Shown piece by piece: positions 8,655 through 17,095 of a DNA stretch of 51,812 nucleotides. The DNA is from a virus, in the IMG/VR virus record IMGVR_UViG_3300027847_002828, positions 1 to 51,812 of that record; one strand, given 5' to 3'. The notes under the pieces were generated by a model that saw only the letters and a program-made list of their open reading frames with translations, was not told the origin of the DNA and ran no database searches. The position numbers were made by a program, and so were the translations under genes. Every line of letters starts with the position of its first letter. Within the stretch, counting starts at the first letter, position 1.

Positions 8655-10054
8655 TATTCCGGATCATCCACTCGGGGCCTGAGGGTGTCTTCCTGGTCCG
8701 CCCTCTCTGGTATGTAAAGACCACCCTTTCCGTCGATGGACGGCTCTGCTGTCGGAGGAACAACAGTATCATCTCCGCCTCCAGTGACAGCCGATGGGCT
8801 GGCGACAGAGGGATTAGTCGTAGGCACAGATGGGTCGCCGCTGGCAGAGTCCCTGTCCATTCCATAAGCCCAGTACGCTTTCTCTCCAGCACCCTTGCGA
8901 GGCATGACAGGCTCAGACGCCTGCAACCACCAATCACTCACGTCAGGATATATGTTCCTGTCTTCCTGACTGTAGAAGCGGTATGGTGCTCGCCTGTGTT
9001 CCAGTGGCAACACTGGGACCTCGGGAGGTGAAGCCCAGTCGGTGACGTCCGGCACATCCAGAAACTTGTCGTTGAGGAATCCGGACCACGAGTAATCGTA
9101 TTGCACGAAGACCGGGTTGGTACGCTCCGGGGTGAGGTGTCTGCGGTGCAAGGTTTCCAATGAGCCGGTTGATTTCCAGTCCAGGTCTGATCCATTAGCT
9201 TCCACCCACGGGTACTGTATACCGAACCCAAAATTCCATAGCTGCTCGACCTCGCCCATCGTCAAGGCCCGCTTCCAGATCGCCACCTCGTCCAGGCCGC
9301 CCTCAAGGAAGTTGGCAGCCCCGGTGGATGTACCGAATCTCAGTGCATTGGACCCAGCGCCAGGCGCAGATTCCAACCTAGTATTTAGAGAATTGAGTCG
9401 TCTCCCTGGAGACCAAGCCCCACTCGCCGCAGTCCCGTGCGCATAATGTGACTGCATCCCCGGACCTGGCTCCCACTCTGAATACATCATGATATTGGCT
9501 TCTGAGCCATCGGGATTTGGGTTCGGAATGGAGCTGTCGTATACCGCACACCCAAAATAGTATTCTTGAGACGGACCATGTCCTGTAAATATATAACCGC
9601 CATCCGCTCCGCTATCAAACTGTCCATCTGTTGTAGAGTAGTCAATAAAACCAAGAGGTGACCCTACGCTACGCTGGGTGTCAGTTCCGGCTGATAATCG
9701 CCAGTACCCTCCTGATGACGATTGTATGAAGGAAACCGTGTATTCGTTTCCTGCCTCGTGTAGAGTCCCCGTTCCGCTTCTCTTGGCGACCAGGCACGCT
9801 GACGCCAGGTCCGCTACGCGCGCTCTCCACATGATCGTGTAAGACGTTCCGTTCAGTTGCAGGTCTGAATGGTTTGTAACCGATAGGGATTCACTGGCTG
9901 ACGCATCAAACAGGGCCGACCTACCGACCTTCCCGGATTCATAGAGAACCGTGTTGTTGTCTGCCAGGTCGTGGTTGTTAGCCGTGGAGTCCAGACGGGT
10001 GCCCCCCGTCTCGTCGAGGCTCCAGTGCGACATTAGACTGTCTGTCAGCGGCAT
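8654..10054 (-). CDS. LamG/concanavalin-like domain virion protein
   Basis: Residues about 1-270 have the features of a LamG-type jellyroll: LMSHWSLDETGGTRLDST at the start, SALFDASASESLSV, a YTIMWRARV strand and the closing GGLDEVAIWKRALTMGEVEQ typical of this domain. The remaining 190 or so residues are Pro-, Asp- and Ser-rich. LamG domains bind glycans or proteins, so this may be a receptor-binding or virion surface protein (inference from family and location). It ends in TAATG shared with the next gene. Confidence 0.75.
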   Translation of the reverse strand: MPLTDSLMSHWSLDETGGTRLDSTANNHDLADNNTVLYESGKVGRSALFDASASESLSVTNHSDLQLNGTSYTIMWRARVADLASACLVAKRSGTGTLHEAGNEYTVSFIQSSSGGYWRLSAGTDTQRSVGSPLGFIDYSTTDGQFDSGADGGYIFTGHGPSQEYYFGCAVYDSSIPNPNPDGSEANIMMYSEWEPGPGMQSHYAHGTAASGAWSPGRRLNSLNTRLESAPGAGSNALRFGTSTGAANFLEGGLDEVAIWKRALTMGEVEQLWNFGFGIQYPWVEANGSDLDWKSTGSLETLHRRHLTPERTNPVFVQYDYSWSGFLNDKFLDVPDVTDWASPPEVPVLPLEHRRAPYRFYSQEDRNIYPDVSDWWLQASEPVMPRKGAGEKAYWAYGMDRDSASGDPSVPTTNPSVASPSAVTGGGDDTVVPPTAEPSIDGKGGLYIPERADQEDTLRPRVDDPE

Positions 10055-10056
10055 GA

Positions 10057-10344
10057 CTAACTTCCAGGTGTCCAGATCACTGACGTAGATACCTCGGTCC
10101 CGTTACTGGAACCTTCCATGATCTCAAGCTGCCGTTCCATGGGCACACACTCAGAACACTGTGGTCCGCAGACTGGGCCGTTACAACGCGAGCAGAACCC
10201 TCGCAGCTTTCCGCTGCCGGGCTGTACCTGCCAGTGACATCCACAGTGAACACACTGTAGTGTGTCGGCCTCGATCACCCCGTCAGGACCCGACAGTATT
10301 GACGTTCCCTTTGGTCGGAGTGCTGTCCACTTCTTGTCGGACAT
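10057..10344 (-). CDS. Small cysteine-rich (zinc-binding type) protein
   Basis: A 95-residue protein with a cluster of Cys and His residues: CVHCGCHW, then CSRCNGPVCGPQCSEC about 18 residues later. This spacing suggests one or two zinc sites. The N-terminus is basic and polar (MSDKKWTALRPKG). A strong AGGAGT site precedes ATG 10344. It lies among connector and tail genes, so it may be a small structural or assembly factor. Exact function unknown. Confidence 0.65.
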   Translation of the reverse strand: MSDKKWTALRPKGTSILSGPDGVIEADTLQCVHCGCHWQVQPGSGKLRGFCSRCNGPVCGPQCSECVPMERQLEIMEGSSNGTEVSTSVIWTPGS

Positions 10345-10346
10345 CC

Positions 10347-10799
10347 TTACTCCTCATGGAACATCACCACTTCATAGGCTGTGGTCCCCGTGCTGACGGA
10401 CACAGTCTTGCAACCCAGGCCATTGCTTGCCGTGGCCGGAGCTACCATCTCGCCACCAGGAGCGGCAACCCAGCGGAAGGTGTTACGCTGGTTCATAGAA
10501 ATCTGGAGCAGCACAGCGTTCGACGTGTAGGTCGGCTCGCTGGAGTGAGCCACCGCGTAGTCCGCCAAGGACGCCGGGTCACCAGGGTCGAGAGCAATCG
10601 GGGTGAACCCGCTGCCCTCGGTTCCAACAGCCGTGGTCCTCGCGACGTGCCACTTGACAGCAGCGTCAGCCGGTGTAGCAACGCTGCCGATGACAAGATC
10701 GTAGAGCGCCGGACGAATCGTCGCTGCCGAGATCAAGTTGAGGCAGGTCTTGTTGGCACCACTCGCTGCGGTTCCGTTACCTGTGTATCGTCTACCCAT
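10347..10799 (-). CDS. Hypothetical virion protein
   Basis: A 150-residue protein, Ala-, Thr- and Ser-rich with predicted beta strands (ALYDLVIGSVAT, AVLLQISMNQRNTFRWVA, TTAYEVVMFHEE). It has no charged coil, signal or membrane segment. GGAGAC precedes ATG 10799. It is two bases from the next gene and 14 bases from the preceding connector-like gene. The pattern fits a minor capsid or decoration protein, but no family was recognised. Confidence 0.6.
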   Translation of the reverse strand: MGRRYTGNGTAASGANKTCLNLISAATIRPALYDLVIGSVATPADAAVKWHVARTTAVGTEGSGFTPIALDPGDPASLADYAVAHSSEPTYTSNAVLLQISMNQRNTFRWVAAPGGEMVAPATASNGLGCKTVSVSTGTTAYEVVMFHEE

Positions 10800-10813
10800 C
10801 GAATTGTCTCCTA

Positions 10814-11974
10814 CTAATTCGGTGTAACTGTCGCGAAGTCCCGCAGGTGGTGGACGGAATAGTTTGCCGAGCCGTCCTGTCCACTGAAGTCCCTGTTGTC
10901 AGCCTGCATCGCCAACCGTAACGCTCCGGCGTAGATGCCCTGTTTCATACCCACATCATCCGACTTGGTCAGGATCGACAGCCGTGCCTCGGCAAGTGCC
11001 AGGAACGCCTCGAACATCGCACCCTGCTCAATGTCCAGGGGGTCAGAGATCCTGTATTTTATATTAGTGTGTCCGTTGTCCAGTACCTGGTCTACCGTGA
11101 TGGACGTCGCGCTGTTGACCGCTGTGACGACCCTCTCCTCCTGATAGGGATTCAATCCGTCGATGCCGTCCGGGTAGTCTTCAAGGGTTCCCATTCTGAC
11201 GATGGAGCCAAGCATGCTCTGGGTCCACGTTGTGCCTTTGCCCGTGAGAGTCGCCACCCCAGCCGTGCCGGTCAGCGTGCCAGCCTTGTAGTCCGTGATC
11301 CGGACGGGGTGCGGAGTCCGCTGGTACACGAAGTCGAAGCTGTTGGCACTGGACGGGGGCGGGTAGAAGAACACCGCCATGGCCCCGAGGTAATCCGGGT
11401 CAGCCATGTAGGTGTAAATCCTCGGATCATTGGCGGCTTCCTTGCTCTCGTGGTGTGCCAGCCACTCGCCGGGAGCAACGTATGTGGGCCACTGCCAATT
11501 CTTGTCAGCGTTCCTGAGCTGGTTGGCTGACTGGAAGTCCAGAGGCAGCGTGTACGAGTCCCTGGCGAGGGTGTACGACGAGGCTGTCGTGACGTCCTCG
11601 CCGGGATTGTTATTGATACCCAACACTACCGCCGTGTCACTGATACGCTTGGACACTGCGTAGTCGATATTGTTGATCCGGATGATTCCTCTGGCGGCCC
11701 ACGACGGGAATGTTCCGGATGCCAGCGTCACCTCACGATTGTTGCTGCCCCCGGCATGGTCGTATGTCACGGTCCCGGTGGCATAGGACGCCACGGTCGT
11801 CACGCGACCACGCTTGTAGTAGTACGACCAGTTGGTAGCAGTCGAGAGGTTCCGGTAGGCGGACAGGATGGATCGCTTGGACATACGGACGTTCCGCCCC
11901 TCGCTCGTCCCGCCCATGTGGTCGAGCAAGTGGTCGATGACGTCAGAGAATGTCCAGATTACCTGTGTCGTCAT
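10814..11974 (-). CDS. Putative head-tail adaptor or tail protein
   Basis: A 386-residue protein. The N-terminus is helical (FSDVIDHLLDHMGG ... SILSAYRNLSTATNWSYYYK), and long beta-rich segments follow. The C-terminal region is again helical (GAMFEAFLALAEARLSIL). This helix-beta-helix pattern, plus a position after the portal and small head genes, resembles adaptor or gatekeeper proteins of short-tailed phages. No clear Shine-Dalgarno site precedes ATG 11974. Role inferred, not shown. Confidence 0.5.
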   Translation of the reverse strand: MTTQVIWTFSDVIDHLLDHMGGTSEGRNVRMSKRSILSAYRNLSTATNWSYYYKRGRVTTVASYATGTVTYDHAGGSNNREVTLASGTFPSWAARGIIRINNIDYAVSKRISDTAVVLGINNNPGEDVTTASSYTLARDSYTLPLDFQSANQLRNADKNWQWPTYVAPGEWLAHHESKEAANDPRIYTYMADPDYLGAMAVFFYPPPSSANSFDFVYQRTPHPVRITDYKAGTLTGTAGVATLTGKGTTWTQSMLGSIVRMGTLEDYPDGIDGLNPYQEERVVTAVNSATSITVDQVLDNGHTNIKYRISDPLDIEQGAMFEAFLALAEARLSILTKSDDVGMKQGIYAGALRLAMQADNRDFSGQDGSANYSVHHLRDFATVTPN

Positions 11975-11978
11975 GTTA

Positions 11979-12329
11979 TCAGTGCAAGAAGTAACTCAAA
12001 TGGCCGCCTACAGCATTGCTGCCACAGGTGACAACCAGGGCCTCGCCGGACAGGCTCTCTAAATGCCCATCTGGGTTCCAGCCACACGACAACCCACTGC
12101 TGGCAGAACCCTTGACTGTCATCGTCCCGGTCAGATCGGTGTATGTGGAAGCACCGTCAAAGCTCTTCAACACCCATGTAGTGTTTCCAGACGAGGAGGC
12201 ATAGTACGACACCACGCAAATCTTCTTGCCTGTCACTGCTGCAACAAGTGACGTGGTCGCTGATCCTCCTGCGACGATCTTTGCGAACTTGACGTCCTGA
12301 CGTGACAAGTCCCTCAAGCCTACTGGCAT
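11979..12329 (-). CDS. Small beta-rich virion-type protein
   Basis: A 116-residue protein dominated by beta-forming sequence (KKICVVSYYASSSGNTTWVL, GTMTVKGSAS, EALVVTCGSNAVGGHLSYFL). Similar short proteins sit next to head genes in many phages of aquatic origin, but I cannot name the family. The start shares TGATG with the upstream stop. Probably a head decoration or tail-fibre related protein. Confidence 0.6.
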   Translation of the reverse strand: MPVGLRDLSRQDVKFAKIVAGGSATTSLVAAVTGKKICVVSYYASSSGNTTWVLKSFDGASTYTDLTGTMTVKGSASSGLSCGWNPDGHLESLSGEALVVTCGSNAVGGHLSYFLH

Positions 12330-12631
12330 CAGTATCTCCTCCGAATGTTCTTTATCTGTCCGGGAAACTGACCCTGTGGTGGCCTGTTGAACTGCCTGAA
12401 ATCTCGTTGGAACCTGTCGGACATGGACTGCTGTCTCAACTGCCGAAACAGTTGGTTCATCATCTCCGTCTGCATCAGGCTCCTGGCATTCACACCCGCT
12501 GGCACAGACTGGAGCGGCTGCTGCTGTAGACCCGGCGGACGAACCCCCGGATGGTTTCCGGCAAACTCACCGCCGTGAACCACCGCTGACAGGTTCGATG
12601 GCATCTGTGGTGACAGGCGGGGCTGATACAT
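12329..12631 (-). CDS. Small Gln/Arg/Pro-rich hypothetical protein
   Basis: A 100-residue protein. The first half is Pro-rich and probably disordered; the second half is a Gln- and Arg-rich helix (MNQLFRQLRQQSMSDRFQRD) ending in a basic tail (IKNIRRRY). It overlaps both neighbours by stop-start sharing (TAATG upstream, TGATG downstream). The basic tail could contact DNA or an acidic virion surface. Family not recognised. Confidence 0.6.
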   Translation of the reverse strand: MYQPRLSPQMPSNLSAVVHGGEFAGNHPGVRPPGLQQQPLQSVPAGVNARSLMQTEMMNQLFRQLRQQSMSDRFQRDFRQFNRPPQGQFPGQIKNIRRRY

Positions 12632-13170
12632 TATTTCCCACCATGCTTGTCCGTGACCTCGTCCTTCAGGTCCCTCATGTTCATGCGAGCCTTATCAGGA
12701 TCATTCCTGATCGCCTGCTGCATCTTCCTCTGTGTCAGGTCCTTGCCTAGCTTCTCCCGGTCTTCCCGTGGGTCCGTCTCTGGCTGACGATGCTTCACGT
12801 TCACAGAGCCTGAGCACTCCCAGCCCCTACGTTCACAGAGGTCCTGGATCTGTCCCCGTCCTCCGCTGCCAGAAATGAAAGCCTCCGGGTCTCCGGGAAA
12901 CTTCGCCAGCCCTCCGATGTACACGTCGTTGTAATTCGGAGTAAACCCCTTGGCCCGAGCGTTCGCAACGAGAGTATCCAGTGCTCGCTCGTCTCCCTCG
13001 AACTGCTTGGCAAGAGTCCCCTGCCCCTCGAAGAATTCCCTGTCCGTCAGGGACCGGGGACCCTCACGGAACGCCATCATCTCAGCCATCCGATGGCCGT
13101 TGCCTTTATCTCGCAGCCACTCGTAATCCGACTGGATTCCTTCGTTGCTGCTAACTGTCTGGTATGCCAT
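12631..13170 (-). CDS. Hypothetical soluble protein
   Basis: A 179-residue charged protein starting MAYQTVSSNEGIQSDYEWLR. The frame is open upstream to 13302, but that part lies inside the neighbouring gene and encodes Trp/Cys-rich sequence unlike a real N-terminus, so ATG 13170 is chosen (CAGGG lies nine bases before it). The middle holds NDVYIGGLAKFPGDPEAF and a Cys pair. The C-terminus is rich in Lys, Asp and Arg and probably helical. It lies between head genes. Function unknown. Confidence 0.6.
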   Translation of the reverse strand: MAYQTVSSNEGIQSDYEWLRDKGNGHRMAEMMAFREGPRSLTDREFFEGQGTLAKQFEGDERALDTLVANARAKGFTPNYNDVYIGGLAKFPGDPEAFISGSGGRGQIQDLCERRGWECSGSVNVKHRQPETDPREDREKLGKDLTQRKMQQAIRNDPDKARMNMRDLKDEVTDKHGGK

Positions 13171-13196
13171 GCCTAGCCCTGTTTCAAGTTTTACTA

Positions 13197-13736
13197 CTAT
13201 GCGAACGGCGAGGCCGAAGTTCCAACACCAGCAAGGGTTCCAGAAGCCACCAGCATGTTTGCGGCGGCGATCTCGACCCGGACATATCCACCCTGAACCC
13301 ACCCCTTGGTGGCACCAGTAATAGCCAGCTTGTAGTGGCTGGACTGGTTTGGTAGCTGAATCGCCTTGACTCCTGCCGTGCCGGTGTTGTCCTGCGAGAT
13401 GAAGACGTGTCCGTAGTAGAGATCGGCTGAACGACTGCCGTCGATGCTGAACCCTGCTGACGCTGCTGTTGTCTTGATGAGAAAGTCGCAGTACCAGCCC
13501 ACGTTGTCTGCGTTGGCCTCGGGCAACGTCACAACTATGCCGTCATTCTTGTCGAGAACGACGAGAGAACCGCTCTGGGCGGCAGTCAGCGTCTTGGTGG
13601 CGTCTGTGACCGTGATGATGGGACGATGGGCGACCTTGCTTCCATCAAGAAGGTCACGAACCTCGTCGTTCGTCGTGTTATCTGCCACCGCAACCGCCAA
13701 CTGGTTGAGCGCCTTTGAGCTAAGTGTAGTAGTCAT
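13197..13736 (-). CDS. Putative head-associated beta-rich protein
   Basis: A 179-residue protein that follows the portal gene in transcription order. The segment KTLTAAQSGSLVVLDKNDGI, followed by VVTLPEANADNVGWYCDFLI, resembles beta-structured phage decoration or fibre-base proteins, in which a buried Leu-Pro-rich sheet is common. A strong GGAGG site lies six bases before ATG 13736. Identified as structural by position and composition only. Confidence 0.6.
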   Translation of the reverse strand: MTTTLSSKALNQLAVAVADNTTNDEVRDLLDGSKVAHRPIITVTDATKTLTAAQSGSLVVLDKNDGIVVTLPEANADNVGWYCDFLIKTTAASAGFSIDGSRSADLYYGHVFISQDNTGTAGVKAIQLPNQSSHYKLAITGATKGWVQGGYVRVEIAAANMLVASGTLAGVGTSASPFA

Positions 13737-13805
13737 CGGGACCTCCGTGTGTACCTGACAGTTGCTGTTAGACTATACTCTCTCGCCCATCTATGGGAAA
13801 GATCA

Positions 13806-16595
13806 CTATTTTTCGTCCTTGTCCTTCTCGTCCTTGCCATTTGTCTTGGCCGCAGCCTGCTTGAGACGGGAGCGTTCTCGCTGCTCAGCCTGCTTTATCA
13901 GGAGCTTCTGGGCAGCCTCACGCTTACGGATTTTCTGCTCCGTCTGGTGGACGTCAGCCTTCTGCCCAAGGTTCTGCTGGTGCGATGTCTGGCTGAACAT
14001 GATGTCCTGTAGCTGCTTGGCCCTGCCAGCCATGAATTCCTGCTGTCCCTGCTGGGCGTCCTGCACAGCCTGTGCCTGGTCCACCTGCTGGCCCATGGCT
14101 GCTGCCTGCATGGCCTGCTGCGTCTTGGCGGCATCCAACTGCATGCTCTGCTCGCCCTGAGCAGCACCCAGTTGCATATCTGTCTGCGCCTTCATCATCT
14201 CAAGCTGCATCAACTGCTGCTTGAGTTGGGCTTCCATGGCAGCCATCTGCTGTTGCTGCTGCATCTTCATCATTTCAGCCTGGGTCTTGACCTGCATGCC
14301 CTGCTGCTTCATCGCTTCGGTCTGAACCTTCTGCTGCGATTCCTGGGCGGACATCTGCATCTTCTGCATTTCCATCTGCTGCTCCTGCTGCTTCTCCTGC
14401 TGCTGTGCTTCCTGCTGTTGCTGCTGGCCCTGCTGCTGTTGCTGGGCCTGCTGTTTCTGGAATTCAGGCTGGAATTGCAGCGGCAGACGCTTGTCAAGCT
14501 GCAACTTGGTGACATCCATGTCGATGGCCCGGCCCCACATCTGGATCAGGGCATTGATAGGGTTGGTGTCGGTCGTGGCGTCCGCGTGCTTGGAAAGCTC
14601 CGGGAACAGTGCAGGCATCACTGTGTTGATATTGGTCGTGTCCAGTGCGCGGTTGGGCTTTCTGGCACTTCCAGCTTCCACCGTGGCGTCGATCTGCCTC
14701 ACCACCAGCTCCGGGTCCTGCTTGGAAACGAGCTGCTCCCAAAGCATGGAGCCAGCCTTGCCGATCAGAGGCTCTACATCCTTCCCCTTGATGAAGAACC
14801 GGCAGCACATCTTTTCCATCTGTGCCACCTCGGCCTGCCACTTCTCCACCTTGGAGGCCATGTGGTCTGGCCGAATGTTCATCTGCTCCCGCTTTGTCGC
14901 AACATCCTCGGCGCTACGGGATTGCGTTGCCGTAATCCCTGACATCAGCTCCGTCAGGCCTGTCCGACGCTCGAACAGTTGCATGACGTGATCAAGGATT
15001 TTCCAGACATCGTAGTTCGTCTGCGGCTGCTGGAGGAACTGCACCACTTGGTTGATATCGCTATGCACCTCGTTCAGCGGGATGATAGCCTGATCTTCGC
15101 CGCTCTTGAGGACCCTCTCGACTTCCTTCTCTGCCGACTTGAGGACAGCAATGAAGTCCCGGCTGCTGCTCCAAATCCTGTTTGCCAGGTGGGATATGAT
15201 CACGTTCATGAACACCAGTTCGCCCAGTCCTGGGGCGATTGGTGCGATTGGCCACGCGCTGCCGGGACGCGGGTAGAAGTCCAGTATGGCTACCGGCCAG
15301 CGGGCATCACGCCAGTACGGAGTCGGCCACGAGAACATCTCGGCAACTTCTTCATCCTTGGCACTCTTGACCGTAGGTCCTGGCTCCTCAAGGACGCTTG
15401 AGTCCATGGGAGCGTTGAGCGGGAACGGGACGTCTGGACTGACCACGATGTAGGCATAATCTCCCACGACCTTGTCAAACGCATCCTTCAGCGGGGTCTT
15501 GACATCTGTCATCCGTGCCCCGACACCACCCTTGCTCCATATCTTGTAGTACACCACTAGGTCAAACGTCTTGCCCTGCTTGCGGTGCATGCTGCTCGTG
15601 TCGCTACCGAGCGACTCGCCCTGTGACTCGGCACTCTCCATGGACCCGGACAGGGTCCCCTTCTTCAGTCCGAAATCCCTCTCCACTTGCCATACCGGAT
15701 GGACGTGCTTGCGGGCTATCCACTTGGCGTCATGAATGCTCTCGGCGTCAGGATCAATAATCAGGTTCTCAACCTTGTCGTAGAACGACCCGGTCAGTGT
15801 CTGATCAGATCCGGGCATCTGGTAGGGTTCCACCCACAGACATCCCCTACCCTTTACCAAGGCTTCGGTAATCGCCATTTCCGCGTGGTAGGCCAGCCCG
15901 CCACCCGGCTGCTCACCCGGTGTGTAGTTCAGGTATGACTCCACGAGGTTGGCACGAGCCTCGTCCTTGATGCTCGTAGCCTTCTGGTCCATCATCGCTT
16001 CGTTGTAGAGGTTCTGTGCCTCCTGTACCTCCTGGACTTTCGGCTCAATCTCCTGCATCTGCTGCTGGAGCTGCTGCAACTGCTGCTGGGCCTGCTGCAT
16101 CTGCTGCTGCTGCTGCATCTGCTGCTGCTGGGCCGCCATGGGGTCCTGTTGCTGCTCCTGCATCTGCTGCTGCTGCTGCTGTTGCATCTGCTGCATCTGC
16201 TGCTGAGCCTGCTGCATCTGCTGCTGCAACTGCTGCTGCTGCTGCTGTGTCTCCTCCATATCATCCGGGCCAAACAGCTCCGGACGCAGAAGAATCTTCT
16301 TCCTCGGCCTGACGGTCCTCTGGGGGTTGCGCCAGTACAGGACAGGACCAAACAGTGCCACCAGCTCAAACGCCTTGGACATCGTCATCCGGAAGCGTGG
16401 GCTGGTGTTCGTCTTCAGGTACTTGTTCTTGAACTTCGGGTCCCACATGAACCCGCTGGACGCGCTGAAGAACGCCATGCACTGGTCAGAGATATCCTGG
16501 AACCAACTCTTGTGCTGGATGCCCAGCTCGATCTTGCCGAGCCATCCAGTAACGAGTGGCCGCAGGTAGTCTTCGGTCCTACCTTCTGGCAGCAT
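13806..16595 (-). CDS. Portal protein with two glutamine-rich segments
   Basis: A 929-residue protein. Long portals of this kind form the dodecameric ring through which DNA enters the head. Portal-like regions include an N-terminal helix region, SSGFMWDPKFKNKYLKT, LFGPVLYWRN, and the core around residues 240-640 (AITEALVKGRGCLWVEPY, FYPRPGSAWPIAPIAPGLGE, RRTGLTELMSGITATQSRSA). Two unusual insertions stand out: residues about 113-183 are mostly Gln and Met, and residues about 710-850 form a Gln-rich coiled tail before a Lys-rich end. The start shares TGATG with the gene before it. Portal identity is well supported by order and core motifs. Confidence 0.85.
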   Translation of the reverse strand: MLPEGRTEDYLRPLVTGWLGKIELGIQHKSWFQDISDQCMAFFSASSGFMWDPKFKNKYLKTNTSPRFRMTMSKAFELVALFGPVLYWRNPQRTVRPRKKILLRPELFGPDDMEETQQQQQQLQQQMQQAQQQMQQMQQQQQQQMQEQQQDPMAAQQQQMQQQQQMQQAQQQLQQLQQQMQEIEPKVQEVQEAQNLYNEAMMDQKATSIKDEARANLVESYLNYTPGEQPGGGLAYHAEMAITEALVKGRGCLWVEPYQMPGSDQTLTGSFYDKVENLIIDPDAESIHDAKWIARKHVHPVWQVERDFGLKKGTLSGSMESAESQGESLGSDTSSMHRKQGKTFDLVVYYKIWSKGGVGARMTDVKTPLKDAFDKVVGDYAYIVVSPDVPFPLNAPMDSSVLEEPGPTVKSAKDEEVAEMFSWPTPYWRDARWPVAILDFYPRPGSAWPIAPIAPGLGELVFMNVIISHLANRIWSSSRDFIAVLKSAEKEVERVLKSGEDQAIIPLNEVHSDINQVVQFLQQPQTNYDVWKILDHVMQLFERRTGLTELMSGITATQSRSAEDVATKREQMNIRPDHMASKVEKWQAEVAQMEKMCCRFFIKGKDVEPLIGKAGSMLWEQLVSKQDPELVVRQIDATVEAGSARKPNRALDTTNINTVMPALFPELSKHADATTDTNPINALIQMWGRAIDMDVTKLQLDKRLPLQFQPEFQKQQAQQQQQGQQQQQEAQQQEKQQEQQMEMQKMQMSAQESQQKVQTEAMKQQGMQVKTQAEMMKMQQQQQMAAMEAQLKQQLMQLEMMKAQTDMQLGAAQGEQSMQLDAAKTQQAMQAAAMGQQVDQAQAVQDAQQGQQEFMAGRAKQLQDIMFSQTSHQQNLGQKADVHQTEQKIRKREAAQKLLIKQAEQRERSRLKQAAAKTNGKDEKDKDEK
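14040..14460 (-). repeat. Gln-rich coding repeat in the portal C-terminal tail
   Basis: Imperfect CAG-type codon runs (ctg and ttg on the + strand) encode a Gln-, Met- and Ala-rich helix at portal residues about 710-850. It is less pure than the N-terminal tract, with many Met, Glu and Lys interruptions. Confidence 0.85.
16046..16257 (-). repeat. Polyglutamine tract (CAG repeats) in the portal N-terminal region
   Basis: On the + strand this is a near-continuous run of ctg triplets with cat interruptions, coding QQQQQ and QQQM units at portal residues about 113-183. Nearly all Gln codons are CAG, so it is a trinucleotide microsatellite and prone to slippage. Confidence 0.9.
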
Positions 16596-17077
16596 CAGAT
16601 TCTGGCCTCAACTGGTTTGTCTAGGACTGCACGGACTTTAGCAACAGTCCATCCAGAACCCATGTCGCTAGTAATCTCGGCGTGAGTCAGACCCTTGTCA
16701 TAGAGAGTCCACACCCGCTCCTCAAGACGAAGCTCCTTGGCAAGCGCCTCGTCCTTGTCACGCTTATCCTTGTCCACCTTTCTCAGCTCGGACGCACGAT
16801 CCCGCGCCTTCTCCATGACAACCTTGCGTCTGCCAGCAGCGTTCTCAATGGTGTCCCAGCCTCCGTAGTTGGTCGCCATCCCCGTCTTTTCCTTCAGGAT
16901 TTGCGAATCAACATGATGGACGTTCCTGTGGAGTGACGAAATGCCTCCGCCACGAGGGAAACAGGTCAGGTAGAGAACACCCATCCCATTTGTCCCAACG
17001 ACGACAGACGCTTCCGGCTCCTTTGTCTTGTCAGCCTGCGAGTAATACACACAATTCGTGCCCACTTCCAAATCCAT
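16595..17077 (-). CDS. Putative DNA-binding protein between terminase and portal genes
   Basis: A 160-residue protein. The N-terminal half looks like a small beta barrel (VGTNCVYYSQADKT ... VLYLTCFPRGGG). A Lys/Asp/Glu-rich helix at residues about 85-120 (KARDRASELRKVDKDKRDKD) follows, then a helix-turn-helix-like end (VWTLYDKGLTHAEITSDMGS, then WTVAKVRAVLDKP). The end resembles resolvase or sigma-type HTH units. It could be an alternative terminase small subunit or a packaging accessory. The TGATG junction couples it to the portal. Confidence 0.55.
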   Translation of the reverse strand: MDLEVGTNCVYYSQADKTKEPEASVVVGTNGMGVLYLTCFPRGGGISSLHRNVHHVDSQILKEKTGMATNYGGWDTIENAAGRRKVVMEKARDRASELRKVDKDKRDKDEALAKELRLEERVWTLYDKGLTHAEITSDMGSGWTVAKVRAVLDKPVEARI

Positions 17078-17095
17078 GCCGTGTCTCCCTGTTGT

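Noticed and set aside
13898-14167. Frames full of Arg/Ser inside the portal gene
   Set aside because: Shadow translation of Gln-rich codons in another phase.
14172-14942. 256-aa Leu/His-rich + strand frame opposite the portal
   Set aside because: It is the reverse of CAG repeats. Leu-rich runs are an artefact of the polyglutamine tract.
16595-17077. Portal-adjacent gene as the definite small terminase
   Set aside because: It has an HTH-like end but lies after TerL. The gene before TerL is an equal candidate, so neither was named.
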